Below, piece after piece: positions 7,612 to 17,432 of a DNA stretch of 64,000 nt. The DNA is from Marinobacter sp. CHS3-4 (GTDB taxonomy: Bacteria > Pseudomonadota > Gammaproteobacteria > Pseudomonadales > Oleiphilaceae). Position 1 is the stretch's first letter, and the number at the start of each line of letters is the position of its first letter. Location: positions 124,001 through 188,000 of the forward strand of contig NZ_JASGBJ010000002.1 of assembly GCF_030053415.1 (NCBI RefSeq), in the 5' to 3' direction. The notes under the pieces are model-generated. The model did no database searches. It saw only the letters and a list, made by a program, of their open reading frames with translations, and had not been told where the DNA came from. The translations under genes were made by a program, and so were the position numbers.

Positions 7612-9120
7612 GTGGAGACAGACACCGAAGTACAATCGCAGGATGCGCCGGTCGGCCGCCTTCCTTTCCTGTTTGCGAAGCGCAACGGTGTCATTCTCAC
7701 TCGGGACGACGATGGTGAGGCCATTGTCCTGGTCAAGCCTGGGGCTGGTCACGCTGCTATGGCGGAGGCGAACCGTATTAGTGGAGGCCAGGCCAAATTT
7801 GCCACCATTGATCCTGATCAGTTTGATTCTGCCCTCAACGCTGCCTATCAGAACGATTCTGCCGAAGCCATGCAAATGGTGGAAGGCATTGGCGACGACA
7901 TGGACCTGGCATCGTTGGCGGAATCGGTGCCCGAGACGGAAGACCTGCTAGAGCAGGAAGACGATGCCCCCATCATTCGGCTGATAAATGCCATTCTGAC
8001 AGAAGCCGTAAAAACCAGTGCGTCGGACGTCCACATTGAGACCTACGAAACCCGCCTTGTAGTCCGGTTCCGGGTAGACGGGGTGCTGCGAGAAGTCGTT
8101 CAGCCAAAACGGGCGCTGGCGCCCCTGCTGGTATCCCGGATAAAAGTCATGGCGAAACTGGACATTGCAGAAAAGCGGGTCCCTCAGGACGGCCGTATTG
8201 CATTGCGGGTCGGCGGCCGCGAAATTGATCTTCGGGTGTCCACCATGCCGTCCTCCAGTGGTGAAAGGGTCGTGCTGCGACTGCTCGACAAGCAGGCAGG
8301 AGCGATTCGCCTGGAATCTCTGGGGATGGCGCCAGGCGACCTGAAAACTTTGCGTCGTTTGATTCAGCGCCCTTATGGCATATTGCTGGTGACCGGCCCA
8401 ACCGGTTCGGGTAAATCGACCTCTCTGTATGCGGCTCTTCAGGAGATAAACGATCGCACTCGTAACATTCTGACCGTTGAAGACCCGATTGAATATAACC
8501 TGCCCGGTATTGGTCAGACCCAGGTCAACACCAAAGTCGACATGACGTTTGCGAGGGGGTTGCGGGCCATTCTGCGGCAGGATCCGGATGTGGTCATGAT
8601 TGGTGAGATCCGCGATATAGAAACTGCAGAGATCGCTGTTCAGGCCAGTTTGACCGGCCACCTGGTGTTTTCCACTCTGCATACGAATACCGCCGTGGGC
8701 GCCATTACCCGCCTGATGGACATGGGCATCGAACCGTTTCTGATTTCTTCAAGCCTGGTTGGGCTGGTTGCCCAGCGACTGGTCAGGGTGCTCTGCCCGG
8801 AATGTCGTGAGCCTTATACGCCCACCGAAGAACACTGCGAATTCATCCAGAAGGATCCAGCCAACCCGCCGACTCTGTATCGCGCCACCGGCTGTGAGGC
8901 CTGCAATCAGTTGGGATACCGGGGCCGGATCGGTATTTACGAAGTCGTCGAGGTCAACGAAGAGATCAGCGGACTGATCCACAAACGGGCAGGGGAACTG
9001 GAGCTCGAGCATGAGGCGCGACGCCATGGGCCGAGCATCCATGCCGATGGCGTTCAGAAAATACTGGATGGGGTTACGACGGTTGAAGAAGTGCTCCGTG
9101 TAACCCATCGGAGCCGCTGA
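7612..9120 (+). CDS. gspE: Type II secretion ATPase GspE
   Basis: About 502 residues from the GTG at 7612 (AAGGA 11 bases upstream; an in-frame GTG at 7567 is an alternative). The N-terminal domain is followed by the secretion-ATPase core with Walker [10 protein letters not shown] (262-270), the Asp box, Walker B and His box (STLHTNTA). The zinc-binding tetracysteine CPEC (395-398) and CEAC (428-431) is complete. GspE is the cytoplasmic motor that drives pseudopilus assembly through GspF and GspL. It heads the plus-strand cluster. Confidence 0.96.
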   Translation: METDTEVQSQDAPVGRLPFLFAKRNGVILTRDDDGEAIVLVKPGAGHAAMAEANRISGGQAKFATIDPDQFDSALNAAYQNDSAEAMQMVEGIGDDMDLASLAESVPETEDLLEQEDDAPIIRLINAILTEAVKTSASDVHIETYETRLVVRFRVDGVLREVVQPKRALAPLLVSRIKVMAKLDIAEKRVPQDGRIALRVGGREIDLRVSTMPSSSGERVVLRLLDKQAGAIRLESLGMAPGDLKTLRRLIQRPYGILLVTGPTGSGKSTSLYAALQEINDRTRNILTVEDPIEYNLPGIGQTQVNTKVDMTFARGLRAILRQDPDVVMIGEIRDIETAEIAVQASLTGHLVFSTLHTNTAVGAITRLMDMGIEPFLISSSLVGLVAQRLVRVLCPECREPYTPTEEHCEFIQKDPANPPTLYRATGCEACNQLGYRGRIGIYEVVEVNEEISGLIHKRAGELELEHEARRHGPSIHADGVQKILDGVTTVEEVLRVTHRSR

Positions 9121-9124
9121 ACTC

Positions 9125-10339
9125 ATGCCTGCATTCGAGTACAAAGCGCTTGACCCGAAGGGCAAGCAGAAGAAAGGCGTGATGGAAGCAGACGCGCCAA
9201 GAGCGGTTCGCCAGTTACTGCGTGAGCGGGGCATGACGCCCCTGGAAGTGGAACACGCCACCGAAAAACAGAAGCAAAGCGGTAGCCCTCTTGTCAGCCG
9301 GGGCGCCATCAGTGTTGCTGATCTGGCGTTGATTACTCGACAGCTCGCCACTCTTATCCAGTCGGGTATTCCTATTGAGCAGGCGTTGTCTGCGACTTCC
9401 CGCCAGTCCGACAAGCCTCGAATCCGAAGCATGTTGATCGCCATCCGGGCGAAGGTCATGGAAGGTTATAGCCTGGCCGACAGTCTTGGAGAGTTCCCTC
9501 GCGCTTTTCCCCGGCTTTATCGGTCGACAGTCGCCGCTGGGGAGCATGCGGGGCATCTGGACCTGGTGCTGAATCGTCTGGCGGATTACACCCAGACACG
9601 TCAGGAATCCCGCCAGAAAATCCAGTTGGCTGCCATTTATCCGATCATCCTCAGCATCGTTGCGATCGCCATTGTGGTGTTTTTGCTGACCTACGTGGTA
9701 CCAGACATCATCGATGTGTTCGTTAACCAGGGGCAGGATTTACCCGCACTAACCTCGGCACTGCTGTCTGTGTCAGACTTTATTGTCGATTACGGCATCT
9801 ACGTGGCGCTGGCGATAATACTTGGCATCGTTGGCTTTCGCATGGCAATGAAAAAGCCGGGCTTTCGTATTCGGGTCCATAAAAGGCTCCTTGATACTCC
9901 GCTGTTTGCCAACATGATTCGTGGTGTCAGCACGGCCCAGTACGCCAGCACACTCAGTATTCTGACGACCAGTGGCGTTCCCCTTGTAGAAGCTATGAGA
10001 ATCGCCGGTGAAGTACTTGGCAACGACCATTTGCGGGCAGTGCTGAGGGACGCAGCGCGAAAAGTCAGCGAGGGTGGCTCATTGCATAAGGCGTTGGATC
10101 AGACCGGGTACTTTCCACCCATGATGTTGCACATGATTGCCAGCGGCGAGGCCAGCGGTGAACTGGACAGCATGCTCGAGCGGACAGCGGCCATGCAGGA
10201 AAATGCCTTGCAGGCGAAGATTGCCACCATGGTAGGTCTGTTCGAACCGTTGATGTTGCTGTTCATGGGCGGCGTGGTTCTGGTCATTGTGCTGGGCATC
10301 ATGTTGCCGATTCTGAACATGAGCAATCTGATCGCCTGA
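9125..10339 (+). CDS. gspF: Type II secretion platform protein GspF
   Basis: 404 residues, beginning MPAFEYKALD as in GspF/PilC proteins. Two homologous cytoplasmic domains are separated by a long hydrophobic segment (about 175-200), with another near 220-240 and a last one at the C-terminus. GspF is the inner-membrane platform on which GspE acts. It starts four bases after the gspE stop. Length and architecture are normal. Confidence 0.95.
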   Translation: MPAFEYKALDPKGKQKKGVMEADAPRAVRQLLRERGMTPLEVEHATEKQKQSGSPLVSRGAISVADLALITRQLATLIQSGIPIEQALSATSRQSDKPRIRSMLIAIRAKVMEGYSLADSLGEFPRAFPRLYRSTVAAGEHAGHLDLVLNRLADYTQTRQESRQKIQLAAIYPIILSIVAIAIVVFLLTYVVPDIIDVFVNQGQDLPALTSALLSVSDFIVDYGIYVALAIILGIVGFRMAMKKPGFRIRVHKRLLDTPLFANMIRGVSTAQYASTLSILTTSGVPLVEAMRIAGEVLGNDHLRAVLRDAARKVSEGGSLHKALDQTGYFPPMMLHMIASGEASGELDSMLERTAAMQENALQAKIATMVGLFEPLMLLFMGGVVLVIVLGIMLPILNMSNLIA

Positions 10340-10379
10340 TTGACTCGGCGACACACAATTTATAGAGAGGCAGTAAGCG

Positions 10380-10832
10380 ATGAGGAGCAAACTCTTGAAG
10401 CAAACATCCAAACAACGGGGCTTTACCCTGATTGAAATCATGGTGGTGCTGGTCATTCTGGGCCTTCTGATCGCCATCGTCGCGCCCAATATTATTGGTC
10501 GTGGTGACGAGGCCAGGGTAACGGCAGCGGAAGCCCAAATGAGGAACATTGCTAATGCGCTGGATCTTTACCGTTTGGACAACAGCCATTACCCCTCAAC
10601 CCAACAGGGGTTGGAGGCACTGGTTTCCAAGCCCAGTGGAAGCCCCGAGCCCCGGAACTGGAACCCGGACGGTTATATGAAATCCGTTCCCGTGGACCCC
10701 TGGGGTGCCGAATATCAGTACATCAGCCCAGGCACGGAAGGCCCATATGATCTTTATTCCTTCGGCGCCGACGGACAGGAAGGTGGTGAAGGCGACAACG
10801 CGGACATCAGTGTGTGGCAGGTGCAGAAGTAA
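10380..10832 (+). CDS. gspG: Major pseudopilin GspG
   Basis: 150 residues with the prepilin peptidase site RG/FTLIEIMVVL (cleavage after Gly14, Glu at +5) and a hydrophobic helix that packs into the pseudopilus. The C-terminal part has the GspG signature YPSTQQGLEAL and an acidic calcium-loop region (LYSFGADGQEGGEGD). GspG is the main subunit of the pseudopilus that pushes substrates through the secretin. A GAGG ribosome-binding site precedes the ATG after a 40-base gap from gspF. Confidence 0.96.
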   Translation: MRSKLLKQTSKQRGFTLIEIMVVLVILGLLIAIVAPNIIGRGDEARVTAAEAQMRNIANALDLYRLDNSHYPSTQQGLEALVSKPSGSPEPRNWNPDGYMKSVPVDPWGAEYQYISPGTEGPYDLYSFGADGQEGGEGDNADISVWQVQK

Positions 10833-11387
10833 GTGGGTTTTAGATCACCGCAACGGTCTGCAGGCTTTACGCTGATAGAAATACTGGTCGTTTTGGTGGT
10901 GGTCGGAATGCTGGTTGCGCTGGCCACATTCACGCTCGGCGGAAACTCCTTGCGCCGGGACCTGGACAACGAAGCCCAAAAACTCTTCCTGCTTATGCAA
11001 ACAGTGTCCGAGCAGGCCATTATCAACAACACAGAACTGGGGCTGGTTCTGGAAGAAGATGCCTATCGTTTTGTTGCGTACGATGAGCAGAGGGGCTCCT
11101 GGAAGCCTTCCGGGGAGCGCCTGTATCGCCAGAGAAAAATGCCTGAATGGCTGGTGGTGACGGAGTATATCGAGAACGATGCGCCCAGGCTTGCCAGCTC
11201 AGAGGACGATGAAATTCGGCCAGATATTGTGCTTTTTTCCAGTGGAGAGGCCACACCGTTTGAGCTGGAACTGACTCTCGACTCTCCCAGTGCTGTTAAC
11301 GACGACTATGTTCACCGAATTGTCTCTGACGGAGTATCTCCCATTGAGTGGCAACATCCTGGCAGAGAGGCAAGCGAGGAGCCATGA
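10833..11387 (+). CDS. gspH: Minor pseudopilin GspH
   Basis: 184 residues starting with GTG directly after the gspG stop. The prepilin site is AG/FTLIEILVVL (cleavage after Gly11, Glu at +5), with a GspH-like globular domain after the hydrophobic helix. Minor pseudopilins form or adjoin the tip complex. The end overlaps the gspI start (ATGA). Assignment rests on position between gspG and gspI plus the prepilin motif; sequence identity among GspH proteins is low. Confidence 0.88.
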   Translation: MGFRSPQRSAGFTLIEILVVLVVVGMLVALATFTLGGNSLRRDLDNEAQKLFLLMQTVSEQAIINNTELGLVLEEDAYRFVAYDEQRGSWKPSGERLYRQRKMPEWLVVTEYIENDAPRLASSEDDEIRPDIVLFSSGEATPFELELTLDSPSAVNDDYVHRIVSDGVSPIEWQHPGREASEEP

Positions 11388-11758
11388 GAAAGGCGCAGGG
11401 CTTTACCCTGATTGAGGTGCTGGTCGCTTTGTTGGTTTTCAGCATCATCGCGACGGTGGCTGCCCAAATGAGCAGCCAGTACATATCTACTTACGAACGG
11501 GTTCGTGACAAGACACTCGCGGGCTGGCTCGCCGACAACCAAATCAACGAACTTCGTCTTCAGGAAGCTGCGCCTTCAGTGTCCCAGACCACAGAAGATC
11601 TGGATTATGGCCCGTCACGCTGGCGGGTAGAAACGACCGTTCTGAACACCCAGGATCCGGCAATCAGACGGGTAGAGGTGTCCGTCAGCAAGTTTCGCGG
11701 TGATGGCTCGGAACCGGCCCAGCTGCATTCGCTGTCTGCCTTCGTGGGGACTCAATGA
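11384..11758 (+). CDS. gspI: Minor pseudopilin GspI
   Basis: 124 residues from the ATG at 11384, which has a strong GAGGAG ribosome-binding site and overlaps the gspH stop. The prepilin site QG/FTLIEVLVAL gives cleavage after Gly6. The rest matches the short GspI family (a segment like LAGWLADNQINELRL), and the size is typical. GspI, J and K form the pseudopilus tip. The stop overlaps the gspJ start by four bases. Confidence 0.92.
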   Translation: MRKAQGFTLIEVLVALLVFSIIATVAAQMSSQYISTYERVRDKTLAGWLADNQINELRLQEAAPSVSQTTEDLDYGPSRWRVETTVLNTQDPAIRRVEVSVSKFRGDGSEPAQLHSLSAFVGTQ

Positions 11759-12474
11759 TGCGTAGGGAACGGGGTTTTACGTTACTGGAGGTGCTGATCG
11801 CCATTGGCATTACCGCCGTTGTCGGGCTCGGCGTGTGGCAGGTGCTGTCTGGCATTGTTCAGGCCCGGGATCGCGTGGATGAGTTGGCCGTTCAGTTCGA
11901 AGCCCTGCAGCGCACCATGTTGTTTCTCGAACGCGATATTACCCAGGCGGTTAACCGCCCGGCACGAGACATCTATGGCGATTTTGATTACGCCATGACG
12001 AACCGTGAAGCAGACTACGCATTGATGCTGACTCGACAGGGATGGCGGAACCCGCTCGGAATCCGTCGAAGCACTCTCCAGCGTGTGGGCTGGGAATACA
12101 CCGGCGACACGATCAGGCGTCGTTACTGGGTGTCGCTCGATCAGGGACAGGAAGACGAAAGCCGCGATGTGCTGATGCTTCAGAACGTTACAGATTTCCA
12201 GGTACGCTTTCTGGATGACGAACAGACCTGGCAGGAAAACTGGCCTGGCGATGAGAGCATGGCAGCGCAAACGCTGGGGTCTCGACCCGATATGGGGCTG
12301 CCTTCAGGGTTGGAAGTGATTATCGAGCACGAGCGTTTTGGCTTGCTGACCCGGACGTTCATCCTGCCGAACTTTGATGCGGAGAAAGCCCAAAACGAAA
12401 TCAACGCCAGCTCTGGCGGAGTTGGTGAGGGCGAAGATAACGCCGAAGAATCCGCCGGGGGTAACAGTGGCTAA
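11755..12474 (+). CDS. gspJ: Minor pseudopilin GspJ
   Basis: 239 residues with prepilin site RG/FTLLEVLIAI (cleavage after Gly7, Glu at +5), a GspJ-type globular domain (QFEALQRTMLFLERDITQ is characteristic) and a low-complexity Gly/Glu/Ser-rich tail of about 25 residues. The tail coding sequence overlaps the gspK start by eight bases. GspJ sits in the tip complex with GspI and GspK. Confidence 0.93.
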   Translation: MMRRERGFTLLEVLIAIGITAVVGLGVWQVLSGIVQARDRVDELAVQFEALQRTMLFLERDITQAVNRPARDIYGDFDYAMTNREADYALMLTRQGWRNPLGIRRSTLQRVGWEYTGDTIRRRYWVSLDQGQEDESRDVLMLQNVTDFQVRFLDDEQTWQENWPGDESMAAQTLGSRPDMGLPSGLEVIIEHERFGLLTRTFILPNFDAEKAQNEINASSGGVGEGEDNAEESAGGNSG

Positions 12475-13498
12475 ACCCCAACGAAGCTTGACCAATTCTG
12501 GGCAGCGGGGAGTGGCGTTGATCATGGTGTTGCTTGCCATGGCATTGGTGACCCTGATTGCGGCTGGTATGGCGCCCAAGCAGGAGCTGCGCATTTTCAG
12601 TGCCGGCCACTATCTTGCACAGCAGCAAGGTTACAGTATTGCGCTGGGCGCGGAAGCGTTCGCGAACCGGATTCTTGTCAGAGATTTCGAAGACGACAAG
12701 GAAGACAATGGCCTGGTCGATAGCCTGGACGAACTCTGGGCCTCCAATTCTGCCGTGTTACCGGTTGAGACCACGGAAGAGGGGGATGCCAGGGTCATTG
12801 CCGTTGCCGAGGTGCAAATCGACGGCCTTGGAGGACGGCTAAACCTGAATGATCTGGTTCCCGGAGGCGACAGCGTGGATCCAGTGTCCAAAGACCGATT
12901 CAGTGCCTTGCTGGAGGTGCTGGAGATTACCGAATTTCGAGTGGATGCGCTGATTGACTGGATAGACACCAATGATCAGACCATTACGGCCTATGGCGCA
13001 GAAGACGGGCGATATCTGGTTGCAGACCCTGCCTACCGCGCAGCCAACCAACCGTTCACCAGCGTGACCGAGCTTCGGCTGATTGAAGGCATGACAGAAG
13101 AGGCCTACCGGGCTCTGCTTCCACATGTGGCCGCCTTGCCAGTATCAGGTGCGGGTATTAATGTGAACACGGCAACGGCAGAAGTGATCGCGGCATTGCA
13201 TACTGAGCTGAGTCTGGCACAAGGGAAGGCCGTTGTTGAAAAGCGCGCTGAAGAGCCCTTTGAAACGGTTCAGGAGTTCTTGAAACTGGATGAGTTCGCC
13301 GGGTTAGGACTAAAAACAGCAGGGCTGAAAGTAAACACGCATTTTTTTGAGGTCGTGTCCCGGATTACCTACGATAACAGGGTGGCAAACCTGATCAGCA
13401 CCGTCTATCGAAGCCCGGAAGGCGAGATGCAGACCGTCAGACGAGACACAGGCCAGAAAAATCGAATCACGAAGGAACCGGTCTCCGTTCCTGAATAA
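12467..13498 (+). CDS. gspK: Minor pseudopilin GspK (tip protein)
   Basis: 343 residues from the GTG at 12467, chosen because GGGGG lies just upstream and the N-terminus then fits a prepilin: RG/VALIMVLLAM. Position +5 is not glutamate, as usual for GspK. The large domain contains the GspK-like DWIDTNDQ motif and a helix-hairpin-helix-type region with NVNTATAEVI. GspK caps the pseudopilus. An upstream ATG at 12374 lies inside gspJ and would give an implausible N-terminus. Confidence 0.93.
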   Translation: MAKPQRSLTNSGQRGVALIMVLLAMALVTLIAAGMAPKQELRIFSAGHYLAQQQGYSIALGAEAFANRILVRDFEDDKEDNGLVDSLDELWASNSAVLPVETTEEGDARVIAVAEVQIDGLGGRLNLNDLVPGGDSVDPVSKDRFSALLEVLEITEFRVDALIDWIDTNDQTITAYGAEDGRYLVADPAYRAANQPFTSVTELRLIEGMTEEAYRALLPHVAALPVSGAGINVNTATAEVIAALHTELSLAQGKAVVEKRAEEPFETVQEFLKLDEFAGLGLKTAGLKVNTHFFEVVSRITYDNRVANLISTVYRSPEGEMQTVRRDTGQKNRITKEPVSVPE

Positions 13499-13520
13499 CC
13501 ATAAAGGACTCATACTCAGC

Positions 13521-14825
13521 ATGTCTTACCGCCTCTACGTTAGGCCAACGGCTCCTTTCCAGGGCCCCGACGCTGACCTGGCAGAACAGCGCTTCAACTG
13601 GGCACTGCTGGATGCCAGTGGTGATAGTCAGGCCCATGGAAGCGGGGACAGCCGTGAGACCATTGAGCAGACTCTCGCCCAGAATGACCTGAAAGGGGTA
13701 CGCCTGATCGGTCTGATTCCAGGCGAAGAAGCCCTGTTCTGTCTGGCCGACATACCAGCCAAGCAGAGTCGCTTTATCCAACAGGCGTTGCCGTTTGCCG
13801 TCGAAGAGCAGATCGCCCAGGACATCGAGTCGGTGCATCTGGCGCTTGGCCCTCATACCGAAAATGGTTATCAGGTGGCGGCGATCGATCATCGCCAGAT
13901 GGGTCACTGGATTGAGCTGTTCAGCGGTTGGTCCCACGCAGTTCTGGAAGCGATTTATCCAGATGCTTCTCTGTTGCCAATTACCGACAATGGCTGGTCC
14001 ATTTGCCTGGATGGCGATACGGCCATGATGGCCAATGATCAGGGCGAATGGTTATCCGTGCAGTCCCGGAATCTTGGAATGTTTGTCCAAACCCTGTCGG
14101 CACCGCCGTCGGAAGAAGTGGTCGCGGAAGTTCCGGTGACTCTGTTTGCCACCGAGAATGAGTTTGACCATTCGCAGGCAGACATTGGGTTGCTCAAGGG
14201 TGCCGCGAGGCTTGCCGTAAAAGAGCAGGTTCTGGAGCTGATGCCGTTGGAATTGCTGGCACACGCCCACCACCATCATTTATGCGCACCGATCAATCTT
14301 TGCCAGGGCGGTTACAGCATTCGACGTAAAAAAACCGGTGTTTTTGGGGTCTGGAAACCACTGGTCGCCGTCGCGAGTGTCTGGTTTATCCTGCAGGTTG
14401 CTGTTGAGATCGGGTTTGGGTATTACCACTCGGAAAGAGCGGAGCAGGTTCAGGAACAGGCGATGGGCATCTATCGGGAGTTTTTTCCTAACGATCGCCG
14501 AACCACCGCTGGTAACGTCAGGCGTGTTGTGCAGGGGCAGTTAAACCAGCTTCAGGAACGTGGTACCGATGCGGGTTTTATTGCGCTGATGAAATACACC
14601 GGCAGCGAATACACCAAGCTGGCGGGGGCGGACTCCGTCGTCTTCAACTCGGTTAACTACAGTCAGAACCGGGGTGAACTGGTGGTGGATGTCAGGGCTG
14701 ATTCCTACGGAAAACTCAGCGCGTTGCGAAACGGCCTGTCCGATAAGGGGCTTGAAGCCCAGATTGGTTCGGTGGTTAATGAAGCAGACGGCGCTCGTGG
14801 CCGGTTAACGGTTTCAGGGGGTTGA
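13521..14825 (+). CDS. gspL: Type II secretion assembly protein GspL
   Basis: 434 residues: a large cytoplasmic actin-like domain that binds GspE, one membrane segment at about 278-298, and a periplasmic ferredoxin-like domain that pairs with GspM. The opening YVRPTAPFQG and the ...PFAVEEQIAQDIE segment (LPFAVEE is typical) support the call. It follows gspK after 22 bases, with AAAGGA upstream of the ATG. Confidence 0.92.
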   Translation: MSYRLYVRPTAPFQGPDADLAEQRFNWALLDASGDSQAHGSGDSRETIEQTLAQNDLKGVRLIGLIPGEEALFCLADIPAKQSRFIQQALPFAVEEQIAQDIESVHLALGPHTENGYQVAAIDHRQMGHWIELFSGWSHAVLEAIYPDASLLPITDNGWSICLDGDTAMMANDQGEWLSVQSRNLGMFVQTLSAPPSEEVVAEVPVTLFATENEFDHSQADIGLLKGAARLAVKEQVLELMPLELLAHAHHHHLCAPINLCQGGYSIRRKKTGVFGVWKPLVAVASVWFILQVAVEIGFGYYHSERAEQVQEQAMGIYREFFPNDRRTTAGNVRRVVQGQLNQLQERGTDAGFIALMKYTGSEYTKLAGADSVVFNSVNYSQNRGELVVDVRADSYGKLSALRNGLSDKGLEAQIGSVVNEADGARGRLTVSGG

Positions 14826-14826
14826 T

Positions 14827-15357
14827 ATGTTAGAGCGAATCAAGGAACAACCTCTGGTTGGCAAGTTGACCGCACAGTACGATCAGTTGCCGCGCCGTGA
14901 TCAGCAGGCGCTGATGGTACTGGCGATTGCCGTATTTTTGGGCATACTCTATTTTGCAATCTGGCAGCCGGCGGCGTCCTTTCACGATCAGGCGATCAGT
15001 GATCGGGAGAGCGCAGAACAACTGCTGGCCTGGATGGATACCAACAAACCGGCGCTGCAGCGTTTGGCCGGCGGTGCTTCTGGCCAGTCGGGCAGCAGCG
15101 TCAACAAACCGGAGGACGCACGTGCGTTGATGGCGTTGGTGACACGCACAGCGGGAGATTCCGGACTGGCTTTGCAGCGTTTTGAGCCGAGCGGCGACGA
15201 TGCCATCCGTGTCTGGCTGGATCAGGTTCCCTTCAGTCAGGTTGCCGGTTGGCTTGAACAGCTGAATATCGACAATGGTGTCGAGATTGAACAGGCATCC
15301 ATGGATCGCCAAGATGAACCGGGCATGGTGTCTGTTCGTCTGACTTTGACCATTTAA
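14827..15357 (+). CDS. gspM: Type II secretion protein GspM
   Basis: 176 residues: a short cytoplasmic part with LPRRDQQALMVLAI, one membrane segment (about 33-50) and a periplasmic domain. GspM stabilises GspL in the inner-membrane platform. It begins one base after the gspL stop. It is the last gsp gene; no gspN or prepilin peptidase gene follows. Confidence 0.9.
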   Translation: MLERIKEQPLVGKLTAQYDQLPRRDQQALMVLAIAVFLGILYFAIWQPAASFHDQAISDRESAEQLLAWMDTNKPALQRLAGGASGQSGSSVNKPEDARALMALVTRTAGDSGLALQRFEPSGDDAIRVWLDQVPFSQVAGWLEQLNIDNGVEIEQASMDRQDEPGMVSVRLTLTI

Positions 15358-15372
15358 CAGGATAGTTAAGCG

Positions 15373-16041
15373 ATGACCGCTGGCAAAAGCGAACACAAGA
15401 ACACTTCCGAGCCAACCATCGTGCGCCTCGATGCCAGTGCGCGCAACGAAGCCATTTCCATTCTCGTCCATGCTTATAAAGACGAAGCCACCTTTCAATA
15501 TTTGTTCAACCATCGAAAACCGGGGTATCAACAGAGAGTCAGGGCAACCGTTCGTGAGCTGATTGATCTGTACTTCGAGCTGAATCAGGAGGCCATCGGA
15601 ATACTGGTCAACGACACTCTGGTGGCTGTGGCCTTCATCGGGGATCCCGATTTGCGCCTGAATCTTGGTGGGCAAATAAGCTGGCGCATACGCATGGTGT
15701 TGACCGCCGGCTTTGCGAGCACCAGGCGGTACATTGACTATCATGAGCGTATTAAAGCCCTGTTGCCGCAGCCCCAGGCCCATCAACTTCCGTTGATGGG
15801 CGTGAAACCAGACTATCAGAATCGCGGGTATGGAAGGCTGTTGTTAAAAACCGTGGAAACACTGTGCGCAGAAAACCCTCGCGGTAGCGGACTGGTCCTG
15901 GATACGGGCAATAGCCGCTATCTCCCGTTCTACGAGTCTGAAGGTTTTCGAAGCATTGGCACGGTGCAGCTGGGTGACTTCGAAGACCACGTGCTATTTC
16001 GCGAAGTTCGTGGAACCGAAAAAAACGCAGGTTCCCAGTAA
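15373..16041 (+). CDS. GNAT-family N-acetyltransferase
   Basis: 222 residues. The acetyl-CoA-binding motif A of GNAT proteins is visible as GVKPDYQNRGYGRLLL (about 145-161), followed by the NSRYLPFYESEGF motif B region. The substrate is unknown. The ATG has AGGAT upstream and lies 15 bases after gspM, so it may be read through from the secretion operon, but it has no known secretion role. Confidence 0.85.
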   Translation: MTAGKSEHKNTSEPTIVRLDASARNEAISILVHAYKDEATFQYLFNHRKPGYQQRVRATVRELIDLYFELNQEAIGILVNDTLVAVAFIGDPDLRLNLGGQISWRIRMVLTAGFASTRRYIDYHERIKALLPQPQAHQLPLMGVKPDYQNRGYGRLLLKTVETLCAENPRGSGLVLDTGNSRYLPFYESEGFRSIGTVQLGDFEDHVLFREVRGTEKNAGSQ

Positions 16042-16070
16042 ACCCCATTTCGTCATAATCAGGAGATTCC

Positions 16071-17432
16071 GTGTCTGAGCAGCAGAGTTTTGATCTGATC
16101 GTAATCGGGGCCGGCTCGGGAGGAGTTCGGTTGGCAAGAATGTCCGCTGCCAAAGGAGCAAAGGTAGCCGTCGTGGAATCACGATACCTTGGCGGTACCT
16201 GTGTCAACGTTGGATGTGTGCCCAAAAAACTGTTCGTGTACGGCGCCCATGCCGGCGAAGACATCGAAGACGCAGCCGGCTACGGCTGGCACGTCCCAGA
16301 AGACCAGGTTCGATTCGATTGGGCGCGCCTGGTGGCGAATAAAAATGCGGAAATTGACCGATTGAACGGAATATACGCTCGCATGCTGGACAATGCCGGG
16401 GTAACCGTTATCAATGGCACGGCAACACTGTCGGATGCCAACACCGTCATGGTCAATGACCAGGCTTACACGGCCAAACACATCACCGTTGCGACCGGTA
16501 GCTGGCCATCAATTCCGGACATTCCCGGAAAGGAATGCGTGCTTTCCTCCAATGAGATGTTTTACCTGCCTCAGCTGCCAAGACAGGCCGTCATCTGGGG
16601 CGGTGGCTACATTGCCGTAGAGTTTGCCGGTATTCTTGCCGGGCTGGGTGTGGAGACCACATTGTTGTATCGCGGTGAGCTTTTCCTTCGAGGGTTTGAC
16701 GGCGATGTCCGTCGGTTCATGGCTACGGAAATGGAAAAGAAAGGGGTAAACCTAAAGTTTGGGGTCAATATTGAATCCGTTGAGAACATCGACACCCACT
16801 ACCACGTCCGTCTGACCGACGGTACCCGGCTTACCACCGGGCTGGTAATGGCAGCGACCGGCCGAAAGGCTCTCGTGGAAGGGCTGGGACTCGAAGCGCT
16901 GGGTGTTGAAATGACTCAATCCGGACACATCGCGGTGGATGATCATTTCCAGACTTCTGTGCCTTCCATTACGGCCCTAGGCGATGTAATCGGTACTCCT
17001 CAGCTTACGCCAGTAGCATTGGGGCAGGGCATGGTGCTGTCGCGTCGTCTGTTCGGAGATGGACAGGGAGACATGGATTATTCAAGCATCCCAACCGCGG
17101 TGTTTTGCCAGCCCAACATAGGCACGGTCGGCCTGACAGAAGAGGAAGCTCGCGAGGCCGGGCACAGCCTTCGAATCTACCGCTCCGAATTCAAGCCCAT
17201 GAAGCACACACTTAGCGGTCGCGACGAGAGAGCACTTATGAAACTCGTGGTGGACGACAAATCCGATCAGGTTTTAGGCGCGCATATGGTTGGACCAGAG
17301 GCAGGCGAGATCACTCAGGGATTGGCCGTCGCCATCAAAGCGGGCGCAACAAAAGCCCAGTTCGATAGCACCCTTGGCATTCATCCAACGTCCGCTGAAG
17401 AGTTTGTGACCATGCGCGAGCCAGTAGGGTGA
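16071..17432 (+). CDS. gor: Glutathione-disulfide reductase
   Basis: 453 residues, GTG start with AGGAG upstream. The FAD fold GAGSGG, redox-active Cys44-x4-Cys49 ([13 protein letters not shown]), a second Rossmann motif [11 protein letters not shown] and the downstream arginines that bind the NADPH phosphate ([11 protein letters not shown]) are all present. The C-terminal HPTSAEE supplies His438 and Glu443. It reduces oxidised glutathione with NADPH in the cytoplasm. The stop abuts the stop of the convergent kinase gene with no spacer. Confidence 0.95.
   Translation: MSEQQSFDLIVIGAGSGGVRLARMSAAKGAKVAVVESRYLGGTCVNVGCVPKKLFVYGAHAGEDIEDAAGYGWHVPEDQVRFDWARLVANKNAEIDRLNGIYARMLDNAGVTVINGTATLSDANTVMVNDQAYTAKHITVATGSWPSIPDIPGKECVLSSNEMFYLPQLPRQAVIWGGGYIAVEFAGILAGLGVETTLLYRGELFLRGFDGDVRRFMATEMEKKGVNLKFGVNIESVENIDTHYHVRLTDGTRLTTGLVMAATGRKALVEGLGLEALGVEMTQSGHIAVDDHFQTSVPSITALGDVIGTPQLTPVALGQGMVLSRRLFGDGQGDMDYSSIPTAVFCQPNIGTVGLTEEEAREAGHSLRIYRSEFKPMKHTLSGRDERALMKLVVDDKSDQVLGAHMVGPEAGEITQGLAVAIKAGATKAQFDSTLGIHPTSAEEFVTMREPVG

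Noticed and set aside
7948-8682. Antisense 244-residue frame opposite gspE
   Set aside because: It mirrors the highly conserved ATPase coding sequence and has no recognisable domain.
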